Source: DATDMG01 sp036518955
Lineage (GTDB): Bacteria; Actinomycetota; Actinomycetes; Actinomycetales; Kineosporiaceae
Direction: 5' to 3'
DNA: 8,125 nucleotides
NCBI GenBank assembly: GCA_036518955.1
Contig: DATDMG010000325.1
Coordinates: 1-8,125, forward strand
Shown: piece after piece, positions 1 through 6,700 of the stretch
Position numbering within the stretch: the stretch's first letter is position 1
How the letters are laid out: each line of letters opens with the position of its first letter
Made by a program: the position numbers and the translations under genes
The notes under the pieces: generated by a model
Database searches by the model: none
Told to the model about the DNA's origin: nothing
Seen by the model: the letters and a program-made list of their open reading frames with translations, nothing else

Positions 1-1
1 T

Positions 2-280
2 CGGCACGTGCTGGACGACGACGCCAGCCGGTTCGACGGTCCGGACCGGCTGCTGGCCCCGGTGGACGAGGCGCTGCTGAACCGCGAGGTGGCCGCGGCA
101 GCGCGGTCGGCGATGGATACCCTGCCACCCACCTGGCGATCACTGATCGAACTGCTGATCCAGGATCCGCCACCCAGCTACGAGGAGATCGGCGCCGACC
201 TCGGGCTGCCCATCGGCAGCATCGGGCCCACCCGCGGGCGCTGCGTCCGCCGGCTCCGGGCCGCCGTGGAGGCCACCTAG
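2..280 (+). CDS. ECF-type RNA polymerase sigma factor, C-terminal part (5' end outside window)
   Basis: The visible 92 residues are the C-terminal end of a sigma-70 family factor of the ECF type, which directs RNA polymerase to specific promoters. Residues 27-90 of the fragment form sigma region 4: an ALLNREVAAAARSAMDTLPP helix, then the helix-turn-helix YEEIGADLGLPIGSIGPTRG, which should contact the -35 element, and a basic end RGRCVRRLR. The LPIGSIGPTRGRC signature is common in actinobacterial sigma-70 family proteins. The frame is open from the first bases of the window, so region 2 and the start lie upstream. The gene ends at TAG and converges on the PAP2 gene. No anti-sigma factor is visible here. 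Family assignment is secure; the regulon and ECF group cannot be told from this part. Confidence 0.88.
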   Translation, partial: RHVLDDDASRFDGPDRLLAPVDEALLNREVAAAARSAMDTLPPTWRSLIELLIQDPPPSYEEIGADLGLPIGSIGPTRGRCVRRLRAAVEAT

Positions 281-331
281 CGTCCTCCACCTGAAATCCG
301 CTAGATAATTTGGCACCATGTGCCGATCAGG

Positions 332-357
332 ACCGTGTCGGAAGCGCCGATGACGGT
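332..357. terminator. Candidate hairpin terminator between convergent genes
   Basis: ACCGTGTCGG and CCGATGACGGT pair around a 5-base loop (AAGCG) with one bulge, giving a stem of about ten pairs. It lies in the short gap between the sigma factor stop and the PAP2 stop, where a bidirectional terminator is expected. There is no U-tract, which is usual in high-GC actinomycetes. A smaller hairpin, GGCAC-CAT-GTGCC at 312-324, sits just before it. Inferred from position and pairing only. Confidence 0.35.
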
Positions 358-389
358 GCACCGCCACGCCTTGGGTCGGCGTCCGCGCA

Positions 390-409
390 CGGGGCGGCAC
401 CGCGCCCCG
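390..409 (-). terminator. GC-rich hairpin just after the PAP2 stop codon
   Basis: CGGGGCG (390-396) and CGCCCCG (403-409) are perfect 7-bp arms around a 6-base loop. On the minus strand the hairpin begins 3 bases after the PAP2 stop (TGA, complement of 413-415). That is the right place for an intrinsic terminator of that gene. There is no T-run after it. Confidence 0.45.
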
Positions 410-412
410 CGG

Positions 413-1066
413 TCAGGCTCCTGGGGTCGCAGCCCCTGGTCGGGTCGCCCAGCACACGAGCCCGCTGGCCCGGAGTCCGCAGAGGAGGGCGGCCCCGAGC
501 AGGGCGCCCCCCACCACGTCGCTGCCCCAGTGCGCTCCCTCCACCATCAGCGACCCGCCCATCCCCACCACGAGGGCGGCCGGGATCACCCACACCCAGC
601 GCGGTGGATGCGCCCGGATCAGCAGGACGGAGAGCCCGGACGCGACCAGCACGCTCACCGTGTGTCCCGACGGGAAGCTGCCCCCGTGCGTCAGGTCTCC
701 GTGCGCGTCGGGCGTCGCCAGGATCTCCTTCAGGCCGACCACCAGCCCGGAGACCAATCCGACGGTGAGCCCGACGAGCAGCAGGGGTCGCACGGACCGG
801 CGCGCCACCCCCTGAAGCACTCCCACGACGACCGGAAGCCAGACGACACGGTCCGGTCGCAGGGTCTCCACCAACAGGTCGGCCCGAAGTTGGGCGGGGC
901 CCCACACGCCCCCGGGGCGCGCCCACTCGCGAGCGTCGGCGTCCAGCGGTCGCAGCACCCCGGTGACCACGGCCACCGTCAGGACGGCGAACCCCGCGAT
1001 CGACGCCACGGTCAGCACTGTCGCGGGCGCCGCCTGGGGCCGGGCGGCGGGAAGCGCAGAGGGCAT
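413..1066 (-). CDS. PAP2-family integral membrane phosphatase
   Basis: This 217-residue protein belongs to the PAP2 (type 2 phosphatidic acid phosphatase) superfamily, membrane enzymes that remove phosphate from lipid phosphates or pyrophosphates such as undecaprenyl pyrophosphate. About six hydrophobic segments are visible, near residues 16-38, 74-90, 94-112, 136-150, 156-170 and 184-198. Motif C2 is intact (PSGHT, 132-136, catalytic His135). In C3 the SxxxxxxHWGSD pattern keeps His179 and Asp183. Two phosphate-binding arginines are missing: in C1 (KX6RP) Lys113 is present but the arginine position is Asp120, and in C3 (SR) the arginine is Leu173. The DAHGDL...GGSFPSGH context may mark a conserved actinobacterial subfamily, so this need not mean loss of activity. 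The ATG has no Shine-Dalgarno, but a TAAGAT box lies 6 bases ahead, suggesting a leaderless start. The sugar transferase upstream on the same strand uses the same lipid carrier class. The family call is firm; the substrate is unknown. Confidence 0.88.
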   Translation of the reverse strand: MPSALPAARPQAAPATVLTVASIAGFAVLTVAVVTGVLRPLDADAREWARPGGVWGPAQLRADLLVETLRPDRVVWLPVVVGVLQGVARRSVRPLLLVGLTVGLVSGLVVGLKEILATPDAHGDLTHGGSFPSGHTVSVLVASGLSVLLIRAHPPRWVWVIPAALVVGMGGSLMVEGAHWGSDVVGGALLGAALLCGLRASGLVCWATRPGAATPGA

Positions 1067-1068
1067 GA

Positions 1069-1088
1069 ACGGATCTTAACTGATCCGT
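1069..1088. promoter_or_regulatory. Perfect inverted repeat over the PAP2 promoter (possible operator)
   Basis: ACGGATC (1069-1075) and GATCCGT (1082-1088) are perfect 7-bp arms with a 6-base spacer (TTAACT). The repeat overlaps the proposed -10 box and ends 2 bases before the PAP2 start codon. A dimeric repressor bound here would block the promoter. The regulator is unknown. A chance palindrome or an mRNA hairpin is possible, although a leaderless transcript would not contain it. Confidence 0.35.
1073..1078 (-). promoter_or_regulatory. Candidate -10 box for a leaderless PAP2 transcript
   Basis: On the minus strand TAAGAT (TANNNT type) is followed by 6 bases and then the PAP2 ATG. This is the spacing at which transcription would begin on or next to the start codon. 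The absence of a Shine-Dalgarno sequence supports a leaderless mRNA, common in actinobacteria. No good -35 box is visible. Confidence 0.4.
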
Positions 1089-1281
1089 CCGCACGCGCCC
1101 GCCGGGCTGGGCTGGTACCGCGCCACATGCCGAGAAGAATCGGGGCCCCGTGATACCGCGAATTCCTTGCCATCACCGATCGCCCACGGGTGAACGGAGG
1201 TAGCAGTGAGAGCGGCTGTCTCGTTGCCGTAGCGCCAGGACGGGGATGACCTCGAGTCGATCCCGGGCGATGGACTCGGTG

Positions 1282-1344
1282 CTGGCTTTGATTTCGGTGA
1301 AACTGGCTCTGATTTCGGTGAAACTGGCTCTGATTTCGGTGAAT
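1282..1344. repeat. 21-bp tandem direct repeat, three copies
   Basis: Three head-to-tail units (1282-1302, 1303-1323, 1324-1344) share the pattern CTGGCTYTGATTTCGGTGAA plus one final base. The first unit differs at position 7 (T for C) and the last at its final base. Each unit contains the imperfect dyad TTTC-GGT-GAAA. The unit is less GC-rich than its surroundings. A period of 21 bp is two helical turns, which places all copies on one face of the DNA, as in an array of protein-binding sites. It could be a regulator array, or the multi-site end of a lost transposable element. No flanking transposase is seen. Confidence 0.85.
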
Positions 1345-1555
1345 CCGGCGGGCCGGAGGGCGCCGATGGCGAGTCGATGCCCCGGCGTCCGCGGACGTGC
1401 TGGTTCAGTTCGGCAGCGGCCAGGGTGGTCCTGCCGGCACTGGTGGTGGGGAACGCGAATTCCGTGGCGAGGTTCTCGCCACGGAGGGTTCGGGTTTCGC
1501 GTTGGAGGCAGGCGATCTGCTGCAGGTGCGGGGATTCCAGGTCGTCGGCGGTCAG

Positions 1556-1569
1556 GGTCCAGATGGACC
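1556..1569 (-). terminator. Short hairpin after the sugar transferase stop
   Basis: GGTCCA-GA-TGGACC is a perfect inverted repeat, folding as a 5-bp stem with a 4-base loop. It begins 2 bases after the TGA of the sugar transferase on the minus strand. Position favours a terminator, but the stem is short and has no T-run. Confidence 0.3.
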
Positions 1570-1570
1570 G

Positions 1571-3094
1571 TCAGTAGGCGCCGCTGCGGCTCGCGACGGC
1601 ACGCCACGTACGCCACAGGATGCTTGCGTCCAGGGCCAGCGACCAGTTGTCGACGTAGCGCAGGTCCAGTCGCAGCGACTCCTCCCAGGAGAGATCACTC
1701 CGCCCGCTGACCTGCCACAAACCGGTGAGTCCGGGCCGCACCCGAAGCCGCCGGGTGGCGTCGTCCGAGTACCCCTCGACCTCCTGCGGGAGCGGCGGCC
1801 TCGGCCCCACCAGCGACATGTCACCCCGCAACACGTTCCACAGCTGCGGCAGCTCGTCCAGGGAGTAGCGGCGCAGGACCGCTCCCACCGGAGTGACCCG
1901 TGGATCATCGCGCATCTTGAACAGGACGCCGTTCCCCTCGTTGCGCGCCTCCAGGGCCGCGCGCATCGCTTCGGCGCCGTTCACCATGGAGCGGAACTTG
2001 AGCATCTGGAACGTGCGGCCCTTCTCACCGACCCTGGCCTGGCGGAACAGGACCGGCCCGGGGGACGACACCTTGATCGCGATCGCGATCACGAGCAGCA
2101 CCGGCGCCGCGACCGTGAGCAGGACCGCGGCCAACAGCCGGTCCAGGATCCGCTTGACCAACATCCGGCCGCCGCTCGTGGCAGGGCGCTCCAGATGCAG
2201 CAGCGAGAGGCCGGCAACCGGCCGGATCGACAGCCGGGGGCCCGCCACCTCGATGATGCCGGGCGACACCAGAAGGTCGACCCCCCGCTCTTCGAGGGCC
2301 CAGGCCAGCCGGCGAAGCGCATCGCCGGACAGGTCCGGATGCGAGGCCACGGCCACGACGTCCGCCGTCAACCGATCGACGGCGCGCACGATGCTGTCGG
2401 GCTCCCCCACGACCGGAACCCCGTCGATCGCCGGACCCTGCCCCCCGCGGCGAAAGCCGGAGACACAGGCACCCACCGCCAGCAATCCGTGCCACGGCTC
2501 GCGCTGGAACTGCTCCGCAAGGTGCTGCACGGCGTCCGCCGGACCCACCAGGAGAACCCGCTGCAGCCCGTCACCCCGCAGCCTGCGGGCGAAGAGCCAA
2601 CCGCGCAGCCGCCGTCGACCGAGGAAGCTGAGGACGAAGGCTTCCGGCAGGGCGGCGAGGAGGAACCCCCGGGAGAACTCGCCCTTCACGGCGAAGGAAG
2701 CCACCGCGGCGATCACGAACAGCACGAGCGCGGCGTCCGCAAGCCGGCGGTACTCCTCCGGCCCTGTCCCGAGGAACCGATTCTCGTAGCCGCGCTGGAG
2801 CGCGATCACGGAGATCCACAGGACGGGTGCCGACAGGCACAGCACGATGTACCCGGGATGGGCGTCCCGACCGAACCGGAGCAGGAGCGCCAGCACGGCG
2901 GCCACCCCACCGGCCGAGGCGTCCGTGAGGACGGCCAGGAGTCGATAGCGGCGCAGCGTCGGCAACGCGCCGGTCCGGTTGCCGACCGCGCTCGGGTATA
3001 CCGACGTGACCAGACTCGCTCGTGGGCCGACCACCATCGGGCGCGATCCGAGACGTGTATTCTTCGCGCGTTCAGCCTCGGAGCCAAGAACCAT
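1571..3094 (-). CDS. Undecaprenyl-phosphate sugar-phosphate transferase (exopolysaccharide/capsule priming enzyme)
   Basis: This 507-residue protein is a polyprenol-phosphate hexose-1-phosphate transferase of the WbaP/CpsE type. It should move a sugar 1-phosphate from a nucleotide sugar onto undecaprenyl phosphate, the first step of a cell-surface polysaccharide. The N-terminal part has membrane segments near residues 55-73, 82-99, 119-136 and 143-160. A Rossmann-like region (CoA_binding_3 type, VLLVGPADA at 180-188) follows. The C-terminal catalytic domain (about 312-507) begins with a hydrophobic helix (321-342) and holds KFRSM (366-370), DELPQ (413-417, the Asp-Glu pair expected to be catalytic), GDMSLVGPRP (424-433), RPGLTGLWQVSGR (453-465) and the usual GAY end. 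The ATG at 3094 is chosen because AAAGGGG (3100-3106) precedes it by 5 bases; a GTG at 3118 would add 8 residues but has no clear ribosome site. No other glycosyltransferase lies in the window. Which sugar is transferred cannot be told. Confidence 0.93.
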   Translation of the reverse strand: MVLGSEAERAKNTRLGSRPMVVGPRASLVTSVYPSAVGNRTGALPTLRRYRLLAVLTDASAGGVAAVLALLLRFGRDAHPGYIVLCLSAPVLWISVIALQRGYENRFLGTGPEEYRRLADAALVLFVIAAVASFAVKGEFSRGFLLAALPEAFVLSFLGRRRLRGWLFARRLRGDGLQRVLLVGPADAVQHLAEQFQREPWHGLLAVGACVSGFRRGGQGPAIDGVPVVGEPDSIVRAVDRLTADVVAVASHPDLSGDALRRLAWALEERGVDLLVSPGIIEVAGPRLSIRPVAGLSLLHLERPATSGGRMLVKRILDRLLAAVLLTVAAPVLLVIAIAIKVSSPGPVLFRQARVGEKGRTFQMLKFRSMVNGAEAMRAALEARNEGNGVLFKMRDDPRVTPVGAVLRRYSLDELPQLWNVLRGDMSLVGPRPPLPQEVEGYSDDATRRLRVRPGLTGLWQVSGRSDLSWEESLRLDLRYVDNWSLALDASILWRTWRAVASRSGAY

Positions 3095-3154
3095 GCCAAC
3101 CCCTTTGAGAGCGGTCACCGGCCGTCACAACACTTCATCCCCTGGTAACGAGTG

Positions 3155-3160
3155 ACTATA
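3155..3160 (-). promoter_or_regulatory. Candidate -10 box for the sugar transferase gene
   Basis: On the minus strand TATAGT lies about 60 bases before the proposed ATG at 3094 and matches TATAAT at five of six positions. No recognisable -35 element is found at the usual distance. Suggestive only. Confidence 0.3.
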
Positions 3161-3239
3161 GGCGCGCTCCGATACACCATGCAGCGAAATCTTCGAAAGA
3201 CCCTCGACGGCAAGAGCCAGTTAAGCCGAGGAGGGCTTC

Positions 3240-3380
3240 GTGGTTGCCGAGTTGATTACAGAACGCGGTCATCGCCATACAAAATGTAGTTTCCCTGTCG
3301 GTCCAGGCGTAGCTGCGACACGATCCGTCGCCTACCGCACACCCAGAGTCGATGGTCCGGGCTTCAGGGCAAGCTCGTGA
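3240..3380 (+). CDS. Possible small ORF, 46 residues, unknown
   Basis: A GTG at 3240 is preceded by a perfect AGGAGG (3229-3234) with a 5-base spacer, the best ribosome site in the intergenic region. The frame runs 46 codons to TGA at 3378-3380. The product begins MVAELITERGHRHTK, has one cysteine and no membrane segment, and matches no family I know. Third codon positions are only moderately G/C-rich, unlike the long genes here, which argues against a long-resident gene. It could be a small transferred gene, a leader peptide ahead of the regulator, or chance. An ORF on the other strand overlaps its start. Confidence 0.2.
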   Translation: MVAELITERGHRHTKCSFPVGPGVAATRSVAYRTPRVDGPGFRASS

Positions 3381-3591
3381 AGACAACCCGCAACCCGATC
3401 CATTGCGTGCAAGAAAGCATTCATCGCCTGTTGCCCTGGCTTTGTCGAGCCGTAGAGGCGCGCAGGGGTATCCTTCGCCGCCCCGAACCGGCGGCCCCAA
3501 CCAGCCCTGGCCGAGGCCGGCGCAGACCGCCGCGCAGGCTCGGCCCGACGGCCGGCGGTGCCGTGGCCCCACCGGTCCCGAACCGGCCCGT

Positions 3592-3622
3592 CGCCCGGTG
3601 ACGCGCCCGGTGACGCGCCCGG
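3592..3622. repeat. 12-bp tandem repeat, about 2.6 copies
   Basis: CGCCCGGTGACG occurs at 3592-3603 and again at 3604-3615, followed by CGCCCGG (3616-3622). It lies about 175 bases before the regulator start. It may be a binding-site array or simple slippage in GC-rich DNA. Confidence 0.7.
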
Positions 3623-3784
3623 GGCCGTGGGTGCCGTTCGTGGTGGTCGTGCGGGTCATGCTCCGGCTCATCGCATCCTCGCCGGGGGACTCCGGTCGCC
3701 GGGCAGCGGCGGTCGGATGTCCGTTGATGCCCGTCCCCGACACGACGAGACTGAACGACGGCGCTGATGTCCGGCTGACGCAGC

Positions 3785-3792
3785 GGGGAGGG
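3785..3792 (+). promoter_or_regulatory. Ribosome binding site fixing the regulator start
   Basis: GGGGAGGG lies 3 bases before the ATG at 3796 and is the only strong ribosome site near the first conserved residues (MRVSVLGPF) of the SARP domain. It decides this start over the much longer open frame beginning at 3352. Confidence 0.75.
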
Positions 3793-3795
3793 CAG

Positions 3796-6700
3796 ATGCG
3801 GGTGTCCGTCCTCGGTCCGTTCCGCGTCGAGGAGGCCGGCGAGCCCCTCGTTCTCGGGGGTGTCCGGCGCAGGGCCGTCACCGCGTACCTCGCGCTGCAC
3901 GCCAACCAGGTCGTGCCCAGCGAGCGCCTCGTCGTCGACCTGTGGGGGGACGACGCCCCGCCGGGCACGGCCAACGCGTTGCAGGCCGCCGTCTCCCGGC
4001 TGCGGAAGGTCCTGCCGGCGAACCGGCTCGTCACCCGGCTCCCGGGGTACATGCTCCGCCTGCTGCCCGAGGAACTCGATCTGGCGCAGTTCGAGCAGAC
4101 CCTCACCCAGGGCTCCGAGGCGCTGACCGCCGGCCGCGCACCCGAGGCGGCGACACTGCTGCGTCAGGCCTTGGCGCTGTGGACCGGTCCTGCCCTGGTC
4201 GACTTCCGCTACGACCCGTTCGCGCAGGCGGAGACAGCCCGGGTGGAGGAGCTTCGGCTCGCGTGCTGGGAGCGGCGGATCGAAGCCGACCTGGCCGCCG
4301 GGGCGAGCGCCGATCTCGTTCCGGAGCTGCGCCGACTGGTCGCCGATCATCCCCTGCGGGAACGGTTCCGGGCGCAGCTGATGCTCGCGCTGTACCGCAC
4401 CGGGCGGCAGGGGGAGGCGCTCGAGACCTACCGCGAGACCCGGGAGCTGCTGGACGGCGAGCTCGGCGTCGAACCCTCCCCGGAACTGTCCCGGCTGGAG
4501 CGCGGGATCCTCCGTCAGGATCCCGCACTGCGCCGGGCGCCGCTCCCGGCCACCGCGCCGGTGTACGCCACGCGCCGTCCGATCACCGCCGTCTCGATCG
4601 AACTGGAGACGGCCTCGGGCCCGGGCGATCCGATGGACCTGGAGGCCCGGCACCTGATCGCCGCGCGGGTCCAGGCCCTGCTGACCCCGATCGTCGAGAG
4701 CCACGGCGGCCGGCTGATCGTGGCTCCCGGGCAGCCGCTGCTGGCGGTGTTCGGGCTGGTCTGCCTGCATGAGGACGACGCCCTGCGAGGCGCCGGCGCC
4801 GCGGTGCGGTTACGCCGAGCGCTGCAGGTCGAATCCCAGTCCCTGCACGCCGACCGGGGCGTTCGGCTCACCTGCCGGATCGGGGTGGCCACCGCCGAGG
4901 CCCTGGTCTCCCTCGGCGACTCCCCGGCCTTCGTCGGTGAGGCCCCCGAGATCGCCCGGTCGCTGGCCAGGGCCGCCGGGCCGCAGGAGATCCTGATCAG
5001 CGAGCCGGTGCACCGGCTGGCCGCCGCCGCCCTGGACGTCGTGCAGACCGCTCCCGGTCGGCTCAGCCTGCGCTCGACGCGGTTCGGCGTCCGCCCGTTG
5101 TCCGTTCGGCTGGAGGCGCCGACCCTCGACCGGGACGCCGAGCTGGAGCGACTCCTGACGACGTGCACCACCGTGCGTCGCACCCGCTCCACCCGGGTCG
5201 TCACGGTGCTCGGCGAGGCCGGGATCGGCAAGACCCGGCTGATCCACGAGCTGAGCAGCAGGCTCGGGAACACCGCCGTCGTGCTGACCGGCCGGTGCCT
5301 GCCCTACGGGGAGGGCATCACCTTCTGGCCGCTCCGGGAACTCGTGCACGAGGCCACCGGTGGCCGCCACGACCCGGCCGCGATCGAGGCGCTGGTGCGG
5401 GCCGAGCCGGACGCGCGGACCATCGCCGCCCGCCTGGTCCGGGCCTTCGGCACCGGCCCGCCGGGGACCGCGGACACGACCGAGATCTTCTGGGCCACCC
5501 GGCGGGTCCTCCAGGTCCTGGCGCGGTCGCGGCTGCTCGTGGTCGTCCTGGAGGACCTGCACTGGGCCGAGCCCACGTTCCTGGAGCTCCTCGAGTCGAT
5601 CGCCCAGCACCTGAAGGACGCCCCCGTCGCCGTGCTCTGCCTGACCCGCCCGGAGCTGCTGGAGTCCCGCCCGTCCTGGCCGGAGAGGGCGGCATCCGAG
5701 CTGGTCCCGCTCGGGCCGCTGCCGGACCCGGACGCCGACGCGTTGCTGGCGGCCCTGACCGGCCCCGAGCCGGGCCCGGCCGCCGTCCGGGACCGGCTGC
5801 TCGCCTCGGCCGCGGGCAACCCGCTGTACCTCGAGCAACTGGTCGCCTCCTGGCACGAGCGGCAGTGGGGGGACGCGGACGCGGGGGTGCCGCCGACCAT
5901 CCAGGCGCTCCTGGCCGCGCGCCTGGACCGCCTCGGTCCCGCCGAACACGAGGTGCTGACCACCGCGGCGGTGATCGGCACGGAGTTCGAGTTCGGCGCG
6001 CTGGAGGCGATCCTGCCGCCGCCGGCACGCACCCGGCTCAGGTGGCACCTGAGCACCCTGGTCAGCAAGGGCCTGCTCCAGCGACACCAGCCGGCGCGGG
6101 CCGACCAGGGCGACTACGGCTTCCGGCACGTGCTGATCCAGCAGGCCGCCTACCGCGCGCTCCCCAAGTCGCACCGCGCCCACCTGCACGAGCAGGTCGC
6201 CGAGTGGCTCGAGGGCACGACCGGCGGGCAGGACACCCCCTGGCCGGAGGTTCTCGCCTACCACCTGGAACAGGCCACCCGGTACAGCCGCCAGGTCCAC
6301 CCCGGCGCCCACTCGGAGATCCTCGCCCGCCGCGCTGTCGGCCACCTGCGCCGATCCGGCAACGCCGCCCTCGCGCTCGGGGATGCCTCCGCGGCGGTGA
6401 AGGCCTACGAGCGAGCCCTGCCGCTGCTGCCTCCCGACGACCCGGAGCGCTCACCACTGCTGGTCGCGATGGGCGCGGCCCTGCTGGAAACCGGTCGGCT
6501 CGTCGAGGCGACCGATGTCCTGCGGGCGGCGCAGGCCGAAACGCTGGAGCGGGGACAGCGCGGCTGGCACGCCCACGCCCGGGTGCAGCGCCTGCTCCTG
6601 GACCTGCACCTGGACCCCCAGCGGGCGATGGGTGAGACCGACCGGGACCTGCCCGGGCTGCGGCAGACCTTCAGCGCGGACCACGACACCCTCGGGCTGT

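Larger units (their letters stand above)
1067..1570. other. Gene-poor stretch between PAP2 and the sugar transferase
   Basis: No convincing gene is seen in these roughly 500 bases. They hold the PAP2 promoter region at the left, the 21-bp tandem repeat block (1282-1344), and a short hairpin after the sugar transferase stop. A well-formed GGAGG (1196-1200), 5 bases before a GTG (1206), opens only an 8-codon frame ending at 1232, perhaps a broken gene start or chance. On the minus strand the frame of the sugar transferase stays open for 165 codons past its stop, to a TAA at 1076-1078, with no ATG or GTG near its beginning. Part of it (about 1470-1550) has a leucine/glutamate-rich, coiled-coil-like composition and could be a decayed gene remnant. 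Confidence 0.5.
3095..3795. other. Divergent intergenic region between sugar transferase and large regulator
   Basis: About 700 bases separate the two divergent genes. The left part (roughly 3120-3440) is visibly less GC-rich than the genes around it, with runs such as CATACAAAATGTAG. It probably holds promoters for both directions, or is DNA of different origin. A 46-codon + ORF with a strong ribosome site (3240-3380) and an overlapping 40-codon minus ORF (3156-3278) lie here. The right part (3470-3795) is very GC-rich and contains a 12-bp tandem repeat. The regulator frame is open from 3352, but the extra 148 residues are proline/arginine-rich and unlike any SARP start, so they are treated as non-coding. 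No clear pair of SARP-type heptamers at 11- or 22-bp spacing was found; a single TCGAGC is at 3445-3450. Confidence 0.55.

Noticed and set aside
318..353. Eleven-codon + ORF with two cysteines, like a cysteine leader peptide
   Set aside because: No gene follows on the + strand that it could regulate, and it overlaps the proposed terminator hairpins.
1282..1344. CRISPR-like array
   Set aside because: The units are contiguous with no unique spacers, so this is a simple tandem repeat.
1173..1616. Minus-strand ORF with FTEIRAS heptapeptide repeats
   Set aside because: The peptide repeat is only the translation of the 21-bp DNA repeat. The rest is low-complexity, and its start overlaps the real transferase gene.
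1397..3148. Long + strand open frame opposite the sugar transferase
   Set aside because: It is glutamine/arginine/proline-rich and antisense to a gene with clear catalytic motifs; a GC-rich shadow frame.
3115..3180. Minus 21-codon ORF overlapping the alternative GTG start of the sugar transferase
   Set aside because: No ribosome site, and the ATG at 3094 with AAAGGGG is the better transferase start, which removes the apparent coupling.
3352..3795. N-terminal extension of the regulator to 1408 residues
   Set aside because: The extra 148 residues are proline/arginine-rich and match no domain. The SARP fold begins exactly at MRVSVLGPF, which follows a strong GGGGAGGG ribosome site.
4515..6345. 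Large minus-strand open frames inside the regulator gene
   Set aside because: Arginine/glycine/proline-rich antisense frames without domains; the + frame has clear Walker and BTAD motifs.
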